From assembly GCA_002386525.1 (NCBI GenBank), contig DGIS01000030.1:23218-64275 (forward strand): a stretch of DNA of 41,058 nucleotides. Direction: 5' to 3'. Shown here piece after piece: positions 18,278 through 27,137 of the stretch. The translations under genes were made by a program, and so were the position numbers. Under the pieces are notes generated by a model. The model was not told the DNA's origin. It made no database searches and saw only the letters and a list, made by a program, of their open reading frames with translations. How positions within the stretch are numbered: position 1 is the first letter of the stretch; the number at the start of each line of letters is the position of its first letter. The DNA is from Sphingobacterium sp. UBA4616. Lineage in GTDB: Bacteria; Bacteroidota; Bacteroidia; Sphingobacteriales; Sphingobacteriaceae.

Positions 18278-18287
18278 TAAAACAAAT

Positions 18288-19190
18288 ATGGCAAATTTAA
18301 AAGAAGTAAGAAACCGGATTACCTCCGTATCATCAACGCAGCAGATTACAAAAGCTATGAAGATGGTTTCGGCTGCTAAATTGAAGCGCGCTACTAACGC
18401 TATCTTACAATTGCGCCCATATGCGAATAAACTAAGAGATATTTTGGCGGATGTTTCTGCAAGCGTGGAGGGAAGTAATTCTCCGTTTACTGTAGATCGC
18501 GAGCCAAATAAGGTGTTGATCGTTGTTGTTTCTTCTAACAGAGGTTTGGCTGGAGCATTCAACGCAAATGTTATCAAAGCAACTAATAACTTGATCGCTA
18601 ACAAATATGCCGAGCAACATGCAAAAGGAAATTTGAGTATCATTGGTATTGGTAAGAAAGGTTATGATTTCTTTTCGAAGCGTAACTTTAATGTGGTAGC
18701 TAATCACTCTGATTTGTTTTCTGATTTAAATTTTGGTGGGGTATCCGTGGTGACTGAATTTATCATGGAACAATTTAAAGAAGGTAATTTTGACCGTGTT
18801 GAAGTGGTGTACAACCAGTTTAAAAATGCTGCAGTTCAAGAGCTGACAGCGGAGCAGATTTTACCTTTAATACCACCAGCCGAGGAAGACAAACAACATA
18901 CGCATAAAGCAAAAATAGAAGCTGAGGTGGATTATATCATCGAGCCTTCCAAAGAGAAGATTATCGAAGAGTTGATTCCTAAAGCAATCAAAATTCAATT
19001 ATACAAAGCTGTTTTGGATTCAAATGCTTCGGAACATGGAGCACGTATGACAGCGATGGATAAAGCGACAGAAAATGCAGGTGATTTATTAAAATCATTG
19101 AAGCTATCGTACAACCAGGCACGTCAAGCAGCAATTACAACAGAATTGACAGAGATCGTATCAGGGGCCGCTGCTTTATCAAACGGATAG
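18288..19190 (+). CDS. atpG: ATP synthase F1 subunit gamma
   Basis: 300-aa rotor shaft. N-terminal helix MANLKEVRNRITSVSSTQQI with KAMKMVSAAKL, the central VVVSSNRGLAGAFN, and the C-terminal SEHGARMTAMDKATENAGDL followed by NQARQAAITTELTEIVSGA are standard gamma signatures. A charged insert around 200-225 (AEEDKQHTHKAKIEAE) is somewhat longer than in E. coli. It ends the operon; a perfect palindromic terminator follows. Confidence 0.95.
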   Translation: MANLKEVRNRITSVSSTQQITKAMKMVSAAKLKRATNAILQLRPYANKLRDILADVSASVEGSNSPFTVDREPNKVLIVVVSSNRGLAGAFNANVIKATNNLIANKYAEQHAKGNLSIIGIGKKGYDFFSKRNFNVVANHSDLFSDLNFGGVSVVTEFIMEQFKEGNFDRVEVVYNQFKNAAVQELTAEQILPLIPPAEEDKQHTHKAKIEAEVDYIIEPSKEKIIEELIPKAIKIQLYKAVLDSNASEHGARMTAMDKATENAGDLLKSLKLSYNQARQAAITTELTEIVSGAAALSNG

Positions 19191-19206
19191 TTTTTATTCG
19201 GGTGAA

Positions 19207-19250
19207 CACAAAAAAAGGTGCTGATCATATGATCAGCACCTTTTTTTGTG
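19207..19250. terminator. bidirectional terminator between atpG and fabH
   Basis: A perfect 44-bp palindrome: the 22 nt at 19207-19228 are the exact reverse complement of 19229-19250. The core is GGTGCTGATCAT, flanked by seven A and seven T. Confidence 0.92.
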
Positions 19251-19257
19251 AACTACA

Positions 19258-20304
19258 TTACCATCGAATTAGCGCTGATCCCCATGTAAATCCTGCTCCA
19301 AAGGCGGCCAGACAGATAAGATCACCGTTTTTAATTTTTCCTTCTTCCCAAGCCTCGCATAATGCGATCGGAATAGAGGCCGCAGTGGTATTGCCATATT
19401 TTTGAATATTGTTGAAAACTTGATCGTCCCTTAATTGAAGTGTTTTCTGTATAAATTGGGAGATGCGGAGGTTGGCTTGATGTGGAATCAGTAAATCGAT
19501 ATCGTTGGTTTTTAAATTATTTTTTTTCAATGCCTCTTGAATTACTTCAGGAAATTTGACAACAGCTTTCTTGAAAACAGCCTGTCCATCCATATTTGGA
19601 AATGCAGTCCCGTCTTCGAGCATCTCTTTGGTCATCAATAATCCTCCTAATTCCTGCTCGGGCCATTTGGGCATTTCATCCAGCCATATTCCGCTGGATG
19701 CCCCCGGGTAATACATAGCTAGCTTTTCGGCTTCTGCTCCGTCTGAATGTAAATGTGTACTCAGTATACCTTTGCCATCTTCCGCTGTTGGTTGCACAAC
19801 GACCGCTCCTGCACCATCGCCAAAAATTACGGAAACGGCTCGTCCCCTGGTTGAAAAGTCGAGGGCAAAAGAATGTTTTTCTGAGCCGACGACCAGCACA
19901 TTTTTATACATACCTGTTTTTACAAATTGGTCGGCTATAGAGAGGGCATATATAAATCCCGAACATTGGTTTCTGACATCCAATGCGCCAACTTCATTCA
20001 TCCCCATTTCCCTTTGTAATAAAACCGCACAGCCCGGGAAATAATAATCTGGGGATAGTGTTGCGAAGATGATAAAATCAACATCCTGCGGGGTAATTTG
20101 GGCACGCTCTATAGCAATTTTAGCCGCTTCGACTCCCATTGTTGTGGTGGTCTCACCGATTCTGTCAGCATATCTACGTTCTTTAATTCCTGTTCGTTCC
20201 TGAATCCATTCGTCACTGGTATCCATAAAGCGTGTAAGATCATTATTGGTATAGACGTTTTTTGGAACGTAATAGCCGATTCCGGCAATTTTTGACTGTA
20301 ACAT
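19258..20304 (-). CDS. fabH: 3-oxoacyl-ACP synthase III (KAS III)
   Basis: Starts fatty-acid synthesis by condensing acyl-CoA with malonyl-ACP. 348 aa. The active-site triad is Cys114 (RNQCSGFIYA), His275 (IPHQANLR) and Asn305 (YGNTTAAS). Also visible are DEWIQERTGI near the N-terminus, VIFGDGAGAVVV and the C-terminal FGAGFTWGSALIRW. It is about 30 residues longer than E. coli FabH, with the extra part around 195-235 (YYPGASSGIWLDEMPKW). It is not next to plsX or other fab genes, so it may be a second KAS III with a different acyl preference (inference). Confidence 0.9.
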   Translation of the reverse strand: MLQSKIAGIGYYVPKNVYTNNDLTRFMDTSDEWIQERTGIKERRYADRIGETTTTMGVEAAKIAIERAQITPQDVDFIIFATLSPDYYFPGCAVLLQREMGMNEVGALDVRNQCSGFIYALSIADQFVKTGMYKNVLVVGSEKHSFALDFSTRGRAVSVIFGDGAGAVVVQPTAEDGKGILSTHLHSDGAEAEKLAMYYPGASSGIWLDEMPKWPEQELGGLLMTKEMLEDGTAFPNMDGQAVFKKAVVKFPEVIQEALKKNNLKTNDIDLLIPHQANLRISQFIQKTLQLRDDQVFNNIQKYGNTTAASIPIALCEAWEEGKIKNGDLICLAAFGAGFTWGSALIRW

Positions 20305-20370
20305 AATAAATTCTGCTAATTGATTGTATTCTTCCCTTTTATAATGTCGTTAATTTAGAAAAAAATATTC

Positions 20371-20378
20371 TATTTTTG
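20371..20378 (+). promoter_or_regulatory. putative -7 element of clpS, 4 nt before the ATG
   Basis: TATTTTTG matches TAnnTTTG. The transcript would start at or next to the ATG at 20383, giving a leaderless mRNA. The -33 element is weak. Confidence 0.5.
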
Positions 20379-20382
20379 CAGA

Positions 20383-20664
20383 ATGGGTACCCAAACTGCT
20401 GAAGAAACCTTTACGTTAGAAGAGATTTTAGCCTCTGTCAAAGAGTCTAATCGACTCATTTTATGGAATGATGAAACCAATACGTTTGAACATGTGATTC
20501 ACTGCTTGATTTATCATTTGCAATATACCGAAAAGCAAGCCGAGAAGATTGCCTGGAAAGTACATACTGAAGGAAAATGTGCTGTATTGGAAGGGAGTTA
20601 TACGGAGATGGAAATTTATCGCAAAATTTTGAAAGCCGAAGGATTAACTGTCTCTGTAGAGTAA
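20383..20664 (+). CDS. clpS: ATP-dependent Clp protease adaptor ClpS
   Basis: 93 aa. Delivers N-degron substrates to ClpA/ClpC-ClpP. The core LILWNDETNTFEHVIHCLIYHL aligns with the ClpS NDD...TFEFV region (shown in part: LWNDETNTFEHVI), and KVHTEGKCAVLEG aligns with VHxxGKxxV. A ~20-residue flexible N-terminus precedes the core, as expected. No clpA is in the window. It is divergent from fabH, 78 bp apart. The only reasonable start is the ATG at 20383. Confidence 0.88.
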   Translation: MGTQTAEETFTLEEILASVKESNRLILWNDETNTFEHVIHCLIYHLQYTEKQAEKIAWKVHTEGKCAVLEGSYTEMEIYRKILKAEGLTVSVE

Positions 20665-20768
20665 CTTGCCATTCTTTTGTTACCGTAATAATATGGTTAC
20701 GCTTCTATTTTGTCTATAAGTTTTAGTTTTCTTTGTAGATCATAACTATAAACTAAGCTGAAGCTCTC

Positions 20769-23219
20769 ATGTTGTTTAACGCTAAATCGTTTAAATCTTT
20801 TTTATTTTTATTGTTTTTACCTGTTTTTCTTTTTGCTCAAACGGGTCAAATTAAAGCTATTTTGGTTGATAGCGCAACTGCTAAGCCTATATTATCCGCG
20901 AGTGCCACACTCCTGGATGCGAAAAATAATACCGTTGTGAAAGGTGGACAGTCTGTAGACCAGGGATTTCTCTTGTTATCTGATATTAAACCCGGTAAAT
21001 ACAATATACGTTTTTCCTATGTCGGCTATGAAGCAAAATCTATTGATGCTGTAGAGGTCTTAGGAGGAAAGAGTAAAGATTTAGGCCGAATTGCTTTGAA
21101 GTCCATAGGTAATATCTTGAATGAAGTGGTTGTTGAAGGTAGGGTTCCAGCCATGCAAATTGGTATAGACCGTAAAACGTTCAATGTAGGTGAGAGTTTG
21201 GTAAGTGCTGGCGGAACTGCAACTGATGTATTAGCTAATGTCCCAACCCTACAGGTTGATCAGGACGGATCTGTCAGTTTGCGTGGGTCGAGTAGCGTGA
21301 AAATTTTAATCGATGGCCGAGAGTCCGCTTTAGCCGGAAGTGATGTGACTTCGTTGCTTCAAAGCCTACCTGCTAATTCAATCGATAAAGTTGAGGTCAT
21401 TACCAATCCTTCTTCCAAATACGACGCTGAGGGACAGACTGGGATCATCAATATTGTTTTAAAGAAGAATATCAGAACCGGATTAAATGGTTCTATCAAT
21501 ACTTCTGCCGGGTCTTATGATAACTACATGGCAGGACTGACCTTGAATTATAGGGATAAAAAGTTTAATTATTTTGGATCTTATAATTTCAACAAACGCC
21601 ATATGGTTGGAAGCGGTGCCGTTGATAATATCTTTAAAAATAACAATAGCCAGATATCAAATAATTCGGAATCATCAAGAAAAGGTAATAGTCATACGAT
21701 AAAAGCTGGAGTGGACTATAGTCTTTCTGATAAAACATCCTTGAGCCTTTCTGGTAATGTGAGCATAAGGGATAATAACCGTGGTGAGGACTTATGGTAC
21801 CATTATTTTAATCACCCAACCTTATCCGGCACGAGCACTAGAACTTCTCGCCAACTCGAGGATGATCTGGGCTATGAATTTACAATGGATTTTAGACATC
21901 AATTTAAGAGATCTGGTGAAGAACTGACCGCTAATGCCAGCTATGGCCGCGATAAGGAAGATGGCACCAATGTTTTTTTACAGGAGTTTACCTCTGGAAC
22001 ACCTAGTACAGGCCGAAATAATGTCAGTTCGGAAGACGGTAAAAATATCAATATACAAGCGGATTATGTGCTCCCTTTTTCAGAAGAGAGTAAATTTGAA
22101 GCAGGTTATCGTTCGCAAATCAGAAAGTCATTTGATACTCAATTCTCGGATACGTTGTCGGTAGCAAATGGTAGCTATCTGCCAGACTATGGCATCAGCA
22201 ATGATTTTGATTTTACGTCTACTGTTCATGCCTTATATGCCAACTACCAAGGGAAACTATCGGATAGAATAGGTTATCAAGTAGGTTTGCGTGCTGAGCA
22301 ATTCAACCTAAATTCTACTTACTTTTCAAAAGATCCAACTGTTATTGACAAGGAAACTAAGGCCAGTCAAGACTTCTTTCGTCTATATCCAACCTTATTT
22401 TTAACATACAATGTTGGTGATGAAGGTGATAAAATTCAATTCAGTTATTCTAGAAGAGTTCAGCGAGCGAGAGGTTGGCAAGTCAATCCATTCTTGAATG
22501 TTTCAGATGACATGAACAGACGGCAGGGGAATCCCAATCTGAAGCCTGAAGATGTTCACGGCTTTGAGCTGAGTTTTGCCAAAACCTTAGGTAAGGTGAA
22601 TTTGATTTCTTCTGCGTACTTCAATCATACCAATGAGGTGATGCAGCCTTATGTTTATTTTGTGGACACCTTGAGCAGTGTGACCTACAGCCGATGGGAG
22701 AACTTGACAAGTAGAAATCTCTCCGGATTTGAATTTATCTCTAAAGTCAATGCGACTAAGGATTTTGATTTTACATTCAATCTTAATCTGATCAATATCA
22801 ATTTTAAGGCTAATGAGGCTTATAATGTTAAAGCATCCAATGGTTTTGCATACAATACCAATTTAACGGCTAATTACCGTTTTACGCCAACGTTTTCCGC
22901 TCAAGTTCGTGGTGAATATAACTCTTCGCGGGTGATGGCACAAGGAAAGATGAACGCTATGAAAGGTGTTGATGTTGCATTGAAAAAAGATGTGCTAAAT
23001 AAGAAGGCATCTATTATGTTCAATGTTAGAGATGTATTTAATACACGGAAAATGCAGGGCTTTACTGAGACACCACAATTGAGTTCTAATTTTGAACACC
23101 GTTGGATGAAGAGAATGTTTACTTTGTCGCTTTCCTACCGGTTTGGTAGCCAAGATTTAAACAAATCAAAGAAGAAGGTGTCAAACACAAATGAATTAGG
23201 GGAAGGAGAGGAATATTAA
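20769..23219 (+). CDS. outer-membrane beta-barrel protein, TonB-receptor-like (OMP_b-brl_3 type)
   Basis: 816 aa. Signal peptide ~1-23 (FLFLLFLPVFLFAQ). A carboxypeptidase-regulatory-like beta sandwich spans ~26-110 (GQIKAILVDSATAKPILSA, in part). A plug-like domain spans ~120-225 (GGTATDVLANVPTLQVDQDG, then SLRGSSSVKILIDGRES and VEVITNPSSKYDAEGQTGIINIV in parts). The rest is a C-terminal barrel ending in FTLSLSYRFG with a polar tail. It has no SusD partner nearby, which fits the 'outer membrane beta-barrel family' rather than SusC. The substrate is unknown. A DUF1080 protein follows 67 bp downstream and may be cotranscribed. Confidence 0.85.
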   Translation: MLFNAKSFKSFLFLLFLPVFLFAQTGQIKAILVDSATAKPILSASATLLDAKNNTVVKGGQSVDQGFLLLSDIKPGKYNIRFSYVGYEAKSIDAVEVLGGKSKDLGRIALKSIGNILNEVVVEGRVPAMQIGIDRKTFNVGESLVSAGGTATDVLANVPTLQVDQDGSVSLRGSSSVKILIDGRESALAGSDVTSLLQSLPANSIDKVEVITNPSSKYDAEGQTGIINIVLKKNIRTGLNGSINTSAGSYDNYMAGLTLNYRDKKFNYFGSYNFNKRHMVGSGAVDNIFKNNNSQISNNSESSRKGNSHTIKAGVDYSLSDKTSLSLSGNVSIRDNNRGEDLWYHYFNHPTLSGTSTRTSRQLEDDLGYEFTMDFRHQFKRSGEELTANASYGRDKEDGTNVFLQEFTSGTPSTGRNNVSSEDGKNINIQADYVLPFSEESKFEAGYRSQIRKSFDTQFSDTLSVANGSYLPDYGISNDFDFTSTVHALYANYQGKLSDRIGYQVGLRAEQFNLNSTYFSKDPTVIDKETKASQDFFRLYPTLFLTYNVGDEGDKIQFSYSRRVQRARGWQVNPFLNVSDDMNRRQGNPNLKPEDVHGFELSFAKTLGKVNLISSAYFNHTNEVMQPYVYFVDTLSSVTYSRWENLTSRNLSGFEFISKVNATKDFDFTFNLNLININFKANEAYNVKASNGFAYNTNLTANYRFTPTFSAQVRGEYNSSRVMAQGKMNAMKGVDVALKKDVLNKKASIMFNVRDVFNTRKMQGFTETPQLSSNFEHRWMKRMFTLSLSYRFGSQDLNKSKKKVSNTNELGEGEEY

Positions 23220-23286
23220 AAAATATTGCTCTTTGTAATCCCAAATGCTTAAATTTAATTTTAAAACAAACCTAAAACTAAAAAGA

Positions 23287-24096
23287 ATGAAGGTATTAAA
23301 AACAGTTCTTGCGGTATCGGTGATTGCTTTTTCAGCACACTTAAATACTGCCATAGGGCAGACAAAGAAAGAAGTTCCTGCTTACAAAATCTTAGATTTA
23401 CCACGTGTAGATATCAAGAAATTTAAAAAAAATAAGGCTGGAGCTTATGTTATTTTTGATGGTACTTCTATGGACGGCTGGAGAGGCTATGATAAGACTG
23501 TCGTTCCTAAACGATGGGTGATTAATGAAGGTGCAATCAAATTTGATAGCCAAGCTAATCTTGGAAAGGAAGATGGGGGAGATTTAATTTTTGCTCATGA
23601 TTTCAAAAATTTCGAATTAGAAATGGAATGGAAAGTTGCCAAAGGAGCAAATTCGGGAATTTTCTTTTTAGCCAAGGAGGTTGAGGGACAACCGATATAT
23701 ATATCGTCTCCAGAATGTCAGGTTTTAGACAATGAAAACCATCCTGATGCAAAAATGGGTGTTGACGGAAACCGAAAATCGACATCACTATATGATATGA
23801 TCCCGGCCAAACCACAGAATGGTAAACCATATGGCGAGTGGAATAAGGTTAAGATCAGAGTCAATAATGGAAAGGTAGAGCATTTTCAGAATGGTGTAAA
23901 AGTTGTAGAGTATACATTGTGGGATAAGTCATGGATTGATTTATTGCAAAAGAGTAAATTCAGTGAAGAAAAGTGGCCTTTGGCTTTTGAATTGTTGAGC
24001 AATGTTGGTGGCGATAGTAAGTCAGGGCTTATTGGTCTCCAAGACCATGGAAACGATGTATGGTTTAAGAATATTACCGTAAAGGTATTAAAATAA
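23287..24096 (+). CDS. secreted DUF1080 (3-keto-disaccharide hydrolase family) protein
   Basis: 269 aa from the ATG at 23287, chosen over an in-frame ATG at 23245 because the protein then begins with a clear signal peptide (MKVLKTVLAVSVIAFSAHLN, ending ~25 at AIGQ). The concanavalin-like DUF1080 domain holds FDGTSMDGWRGYD, then GGDLIFAHDFKNFELEMEWK in parts, ANSGIFF, SPECQVLDNENHPDAK and GLIGLQDHGNDVWFKNI. Members act on 3-keto sugars or bind glycans in Bacteroidota; the substrate here is unknown. It probably works in the periplasm or on the cell surface. Confidence 0.87.
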   Translation: MKVLKTVLAVSVIAFSAHLNTAIGQTKKEVPAYKILDLPRVDIKKFKKNKAGAYVIFDGTSMDGWRGYDKTVVPKRWVINEGAIKFDSQANLGKEDGGDLIFAHDFKNFELEMEWKVAKGANSGIFFLAKEVEGQPIYISSPECQVLDNENHPDAKMGVDGNRKSTSLYDMIPAKPQNGKPYGEWNKVKIRVNNGKVEHFQNGVKVVEYTLWDKSWIDLLQKSKFSEEKWPLAFELLSNVGGDSKSGLIGLQDHGNDVWFKNITVKVLK

Positions 24097-24123
24097 AAAA
24101 AGCAGCTTTAAGCTGCTTTTTTT
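24095..24123. terminator. bidirectional terminator between DUF1080 and HAD genes
   Basis: AAAAAAAGCAGCTT (24095-24108) and AAGCTGCTTTTTTT (24110-24123) form a near-perfect hairpin with A and T runs on both sides. Confidence 0.9.
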
Positions 24124-24128
24124 ATTTA

Positions 24129-24833
24129 TTATAGTATCGATTGTAATTCTTTTAAATCGATAATCATATGGTCGACATCCTCGGGCTTTTCGGCGCTAGT
24201 AGGGTTAAAGAAAATGGCGTCCATCCCAGCATTTACTGCACCACGGATATCGGCATCAAGGTTATCTCCAATCATCAATGACAGCTGAGGTTGCGCAAAG
24301 GCTGTCGCCATGGCAAATTCAAATATTCGAGGATCCGGTTTGTTTACGCCGACTACCTCTGAAATAAAAATATGTTTGAAATATTTTCTTAAGTCGCTTT
24401 TTTCCAATTTTGTTTCACACGCTTCTTTAAAACCATTGGATATTAAGTGAAGATTATATCTGTCACTTAAATAGGTCAGCGTTTCATGAGCATTGGGGAA
24501 CAGATTTGTTTTTTGGGGACAGATGGCGAGATATTCTAATTCGAATTCCTCAGGAAACAATTCTGGATCCACACCGAGTTCTGTAAAGGTATCGGCAAAC
24601 CGTGCTGTCCTGAGTTCGGGTTTTGAGATCTTTCCGTGATGATAAAGTCCCCAAAGCCGATGATTGTTGATCGTATAAGTTTCTATAAAACGGGTGGACG
24701 ACTCTTGATTAAACAAGCGATCAAACTTGTATTTAAAATATAACTCGTGAAGACTTTCTTCGGCATTTTTATCAAAATCCCAAATCGTATGATCCAGATC
24801 GAAGAAAATGTCTTTTTTTCCCTGATTAAACAT
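24129..24833 (-). CDS. HAD-superfamily phosphatase, YjjG (non-canonical pyrimidine nucleotidase) type
   Basis: 234 aa from the ATG at 24831-24833; a TTG two codons upstream is unlikely. Motif I is FFDLDHTIWDF (nucleophile Asp12, acid Asp14). Motif II is LHLISNG, the motif III Lys is in GVNKPDPRIF, and motif IV is MIGDNLDADIRGA. The DLDHTxWDF form and the helical cap (IETYTINNHRLWGLYHHGKI, in part) fit YjjG-like 5'-nucleotidases that clean up unusual nucleotides. The exact substrate is not proven. It is monocistronic. Confidence 0.86.
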   Translation of the reverse strand: MFNQGKKDIFFDLDHTIWDFDKNAEESLHELYFKYKFDRLFNQESSTRFIETYTINNHRLWGLYHHGKISKPELRTARFADTFTELGVDPELFPEEFELEYLAICPQKTNLFPNAHETLTYLSDRYNLHLISNGFKEACETKLEKSDLRKYFKHIFISEVVGVNKPDPRIFEFAMATAFAQPQLSLMIGDNLDADIRGAVNAGMDAIFFNPTSAEKPEDVDHMIIDLKELQSIL

Positions 24834-24836
24834 ATG

Positions 24837-24844
24837 CAAAACTA
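24837..24844 (-). promoter_or_regulatory. putative -7 element of the HAD gene, 3 nt before the ATG
   Basis: Reads TAGTTTTG on the minus strand, an exact TAnnTTTG match, followed by CAT and the ATG. This predicts a leaderless transcript. Only a weak TTTC lies near the -33 position. Confidence 0.45.
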
Positions 24845-24991
24845 AAATAAAATCGTCTGAAATACGAAAGAGTATCCGTTATTTGATTGTTAAATTGGTA
24901 GAAAGCATGTTGCAGTGAAGATATATCAGGGGTATTGTAATGAATTATTAATGTTGCGACTCCGTTAATTTTCTTCTTTGTGTCATAATCC

Positions 24992-25007
24992 TTCGGATAT
25001 TTCCGAA
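24992..25007. promoter_or_regulatory. dyad TTCGGA-TATT-TCCGAA at the -33 position of the histidine kinase promoter
   Basis: A perfect 6-bp inverted repeat with a 4-nt spacer. Its centre lies about 36 nt before the predicted transcription start, where the -33 element would be, so a bound regulator would meet RNA polymerase directly. The protein that binds is unknown; the neighbouring OmpR-type regulator usually prefers direct repeats, so another factor is possible. Confidence 0.5.
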
Positions 25008-25023
25008 TACCTAGTTGAATACC

Positions 25024-25031
25024 TATTTTTG
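25024..25031 (+). promoter_or_regulatory. putative -7 element of the histidine kinase operon, 4 nt before the ATG
   Basis: TATTTTTG with the same 4-nt distance to the ATG as in clpS. This predicts a leaderless mRNA for the kinase-regulator-TPR-hemE operon. Confidence 0.5.
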
Positions 25032-25035
25032 TCCC

Positions 25036-25911
25036 ATGAAGAAAGCGCTGTTACTCTTTTATTTTCTATTGTTTTATGCGGTTATGCAATTGATCTGGTG
25101 GGGGGTGATGTTCGTTCGATTTGACCCCAGTAAGCAGAACATGATCATTGGAGAAGGGATTTTCTTCCTAATTATCTTCCTTTGGGGAGCATGGCGACTA
25201 AAACGACTGGTGGAAAGAGAACAGAAATTATTGCAGCAACAGCAAAACTTTCTTTTAGCCATTACACATGAACTGAAATCACCCTTGGCTTCTGTCAAAC
25301 TGTATATTCAAACGATTTTGAGGCGCGATTTGGATAAGGAACAACAGCAGACATTCTTGCGTAATTCACTAAAGGATATCGAGCGTTTGGATGATTTAGT
25401 GGAAAATGTGCTAATGACCACCAAATTGGATAGCCGCAATTATAGTATGCCGAAAGAGGATTTTAATTTTACTTCTTTGGTAGAACAGATCGTTGACAGG
25501 CTGCAAAAGAATTCGTGTAGTTCACAAGTTTTGAAACCTTATTTGGAAGCGGATATTATTATTCATGCTGATAAGTTTGCGATTAGTAATGTGGTGACTA
25601 ACCTTATTGAAAATGCTATTAAGTATTCACCCGCATGTGCTATGGTGGATGTGAAATTATATACGGAGAATAGTAAAATAATTTTTTCTGTTGCTGACCA
25701 TGGTATTGGTATCAGCGATGAAGAGAAAAAGCTTATCTTTAATAAGTTTTATCGGGTGGGCAGTGAAGCTACACGGAAAACCAAAGGCACAGGTTTGGGG
25801 TTATATATCGTGAAAACCGTGTTGCAGAAACACGACGCGACCATTAAAGTTAAAGATAACACTCCTAAAGGGAGTATTTTTGAAGTAACATTTGAAAGAA
25901 ATGCAAAGTAA
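25036..25911 (+). CDS. sensor histidine kinase without an extracytoplasmic sensor domain
   Basis: 291 aa from the ATG at 25036 (MKKALLLFYF); an in-frame TTG at 25015 is rejected. Two TM helices (~5-27 and ~36-54) are joined by a loop of about 9 residues, so it resembles intramembrane-sensing kinases. The HisKA phospho-acceptor is His78 in AITHELKSPLASVKL. The HATPase has NLIENAIKYSP (N box), VADHGIGIS (G1) and GTGLGLYIVKTVL (G2). It overlaps the response-regulator gene by 11 bp, so they form a pair. The signal is unknown; the operon context with hemE suggests a link to heme or envelope state (inference). Confidence 0.9.
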   Translation: MKKALLLFYFLLFYAVMQLIWWGVMFVRFDPSKQNMIIGEGIFFLIIFLWGAWRLKRLVEREQKLLQQQQNFLLAITHELKSPLASVKLYIQTILRRDLDKEQQQTFLRNSLKDIERLDDLVENVLMTTKLDSRNYSMPKEDFNFTSLVEQIVDRLQKNSCSSQVLKPYLEADIIIHADKFAISNVVTNLIENAIKYSPACAMVDVKLYTENSKIIFSVADHGIGISDEEKKLIFNKFYRVGSEATRKTKGTGLGLYIVKTVLQKHDATIKVKDNTPKGSIFEVTFERNAK

Positions 25912-26608
25912 ACAAAGAATATTACTTGTCGAAGATGAAGAACACTTGTTAGAAGCTATCAAGTTGAATCTCGAAATGGAAGGTTACCGTGTCACTACGG
26001 CTACCGATGGAAAAAAAGCACTAAAAGTCTTCAAGGAGGAGCGTTTCAACTTGGTTGTCTTGGATGTGATGATTCCGGAAATTGATGGATTTCAAGTTGC
26101 TGAAACTATTCGACTGCAAAATACAGAAGTTCCAATTATGTTTTTAACTGCCAAAAATAGCAGTGAGGATCGGATTACCGGTCTTAAGAAAGGAGCAGAT
26201 GACTATTTGGTGAAACCTTTCAACTTAGAAGAGTTGATTCTGCGTGTTGGAAATCTAGTTCGCCGTGGCATGAAGCCTGATGATCTCAAAGAACTAAATT
26301 CTTATCAAATAGGAGATAAAACGATCTATTTCAATTCGTACGAACTGCATCATGCGGATGGTACGATAACTTCTTTGACAAAAAAGGAAACGATGTTGTT
26401 AAAGCTGTTGATTGAAAGACGTAATGAGGCGGTATCGAGGGAGCAAATATTGGAGACCGTGTGGAACTATGATGTTTACCCATCTACACGGACGATCGAT
26501 AATTTTATCCTGACCTTCCGGAAATATTTCGAGCCGGATCAAAAACACCCAATTTACTTTCATTCTATCCGCGGTGTTGGTTATAAGTTTACAGACAATT
26601 ATGCCTAG
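25901..26608 (+). CDS. OmpR/PhoB-family response regulator
   Basis: 235 aa from the ATG at 25901; the TTG at 25892 is less likely. The receiver domain has Glu11-Asp12 (LLVEDEEH), phospho-acceptor Asp55 (VVLDVMIPE), the Thr in FLTAKNS and the Lys in LVKPF. The C-terminal winged helix (~130-235) contains LTKKETMLLKLLIERRNEAV in parts, SREQILETVWNYD, TRTIDNFILTFRKYF and HSIRGVGYKF. It is the partner of the overlapping kinase. Its own operon promoter with a dyad at -33 is a possible target. Confidence 0.93.
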   Translation: MQSKQRILLVEDEEHLLEAIKLNLEMEGYRVTTATDGKKALKVFKEERFNLVVLDVMIPEIDGFQVAETIRLQNTEVPIMFLTAKNSSEDRITGLKKGADDYLVKPFNLEELILRVGNLVRRGMKPDDLKELNSYQIGDKTIYFNSYELHHADGTITSLTKKETMLLKLLIERRNEAVSREQILETVWNYDVYPSTRTIDNFILTFRKYFEPDQKHPIYFHSIRGVGYKFTDNYA

Positions 26609-26618
26609 GTAATAAGAG

Positions 26619-27137
26619 ATGATGACAATTAAGGCTAGGATAGCCGTTATTTTTATCGCCGCGTTATTTTTGGGCTATGGCATATATCAAGGTCATTATC
26701 AGACTGCTGTACTGATAGCTGGTGGAATAGGCTATTTGATTTGGAGCCATTTCAGAGAAGGGTCTGTTTTTTTGGCTACACAGGCTTTTCATAGACAAGA
26801 TTATGAGAAAGCAAAAAAATTGTTGGCTGAAATTAAGAACCCCGACGCGCTGCGGAAAGGTAGACGTAATTTCTATGAATTTATGATGGGAAATATTGCG
26901 CTGAAAGAAGAACGTGTTGATGAGGCGGAATATCATTTCCAGTTAGCATCACGTCTGCCTTGGAAAAAAGATAATGAAAAGGGCATGGTTATGATTAATC
27001 TAGCAAACATAGCACTTCGAAAGTTTGATTACCAAAGAGCCAGAGCGTATGCAGATGTGGCCAATAAATTGCATCTGACGGCTAGACAGAACAGTGTTAT
27101 TACAAAAATAGAAAACGAAATTTCAAAACATTTATAG
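26619..27137 (+). CDS. small membrane protein with TPR-like repeats
   Basis: 172 aa. Two hydrophobic helices (~5-22 and ~27-44) are followed by TPR-like helices: ATQAFHRQDYEKAKKLLAEI (in part), FMMGNIALKEERVDEAEYHF and INLANIALRKFDYQRARAYA. It begins 10 bp after the regulator gene, and its stop TAG shares its last G with the GTG start of hemE, so translation of hemE is probably coupled to it. The role is unknown; a scaffold that links the two-component system or heme enzymes to the membrane is possible. Confidence 0.75.
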   Translation: MMTIKARIAVIFIAALFLGYGIYQGHYQTAVLIAGGIGYLIWSHFREGSVFLATQAFHRQDYEKAKKLLAEIKNPDALRKGRRNFYEFMMGNIALKEERVDEAEYHFQLASRLPWKKDNEKGMVMINLANIALRKFDYQRARAYADVANKLHLTARQNSVITKIENEISKHL

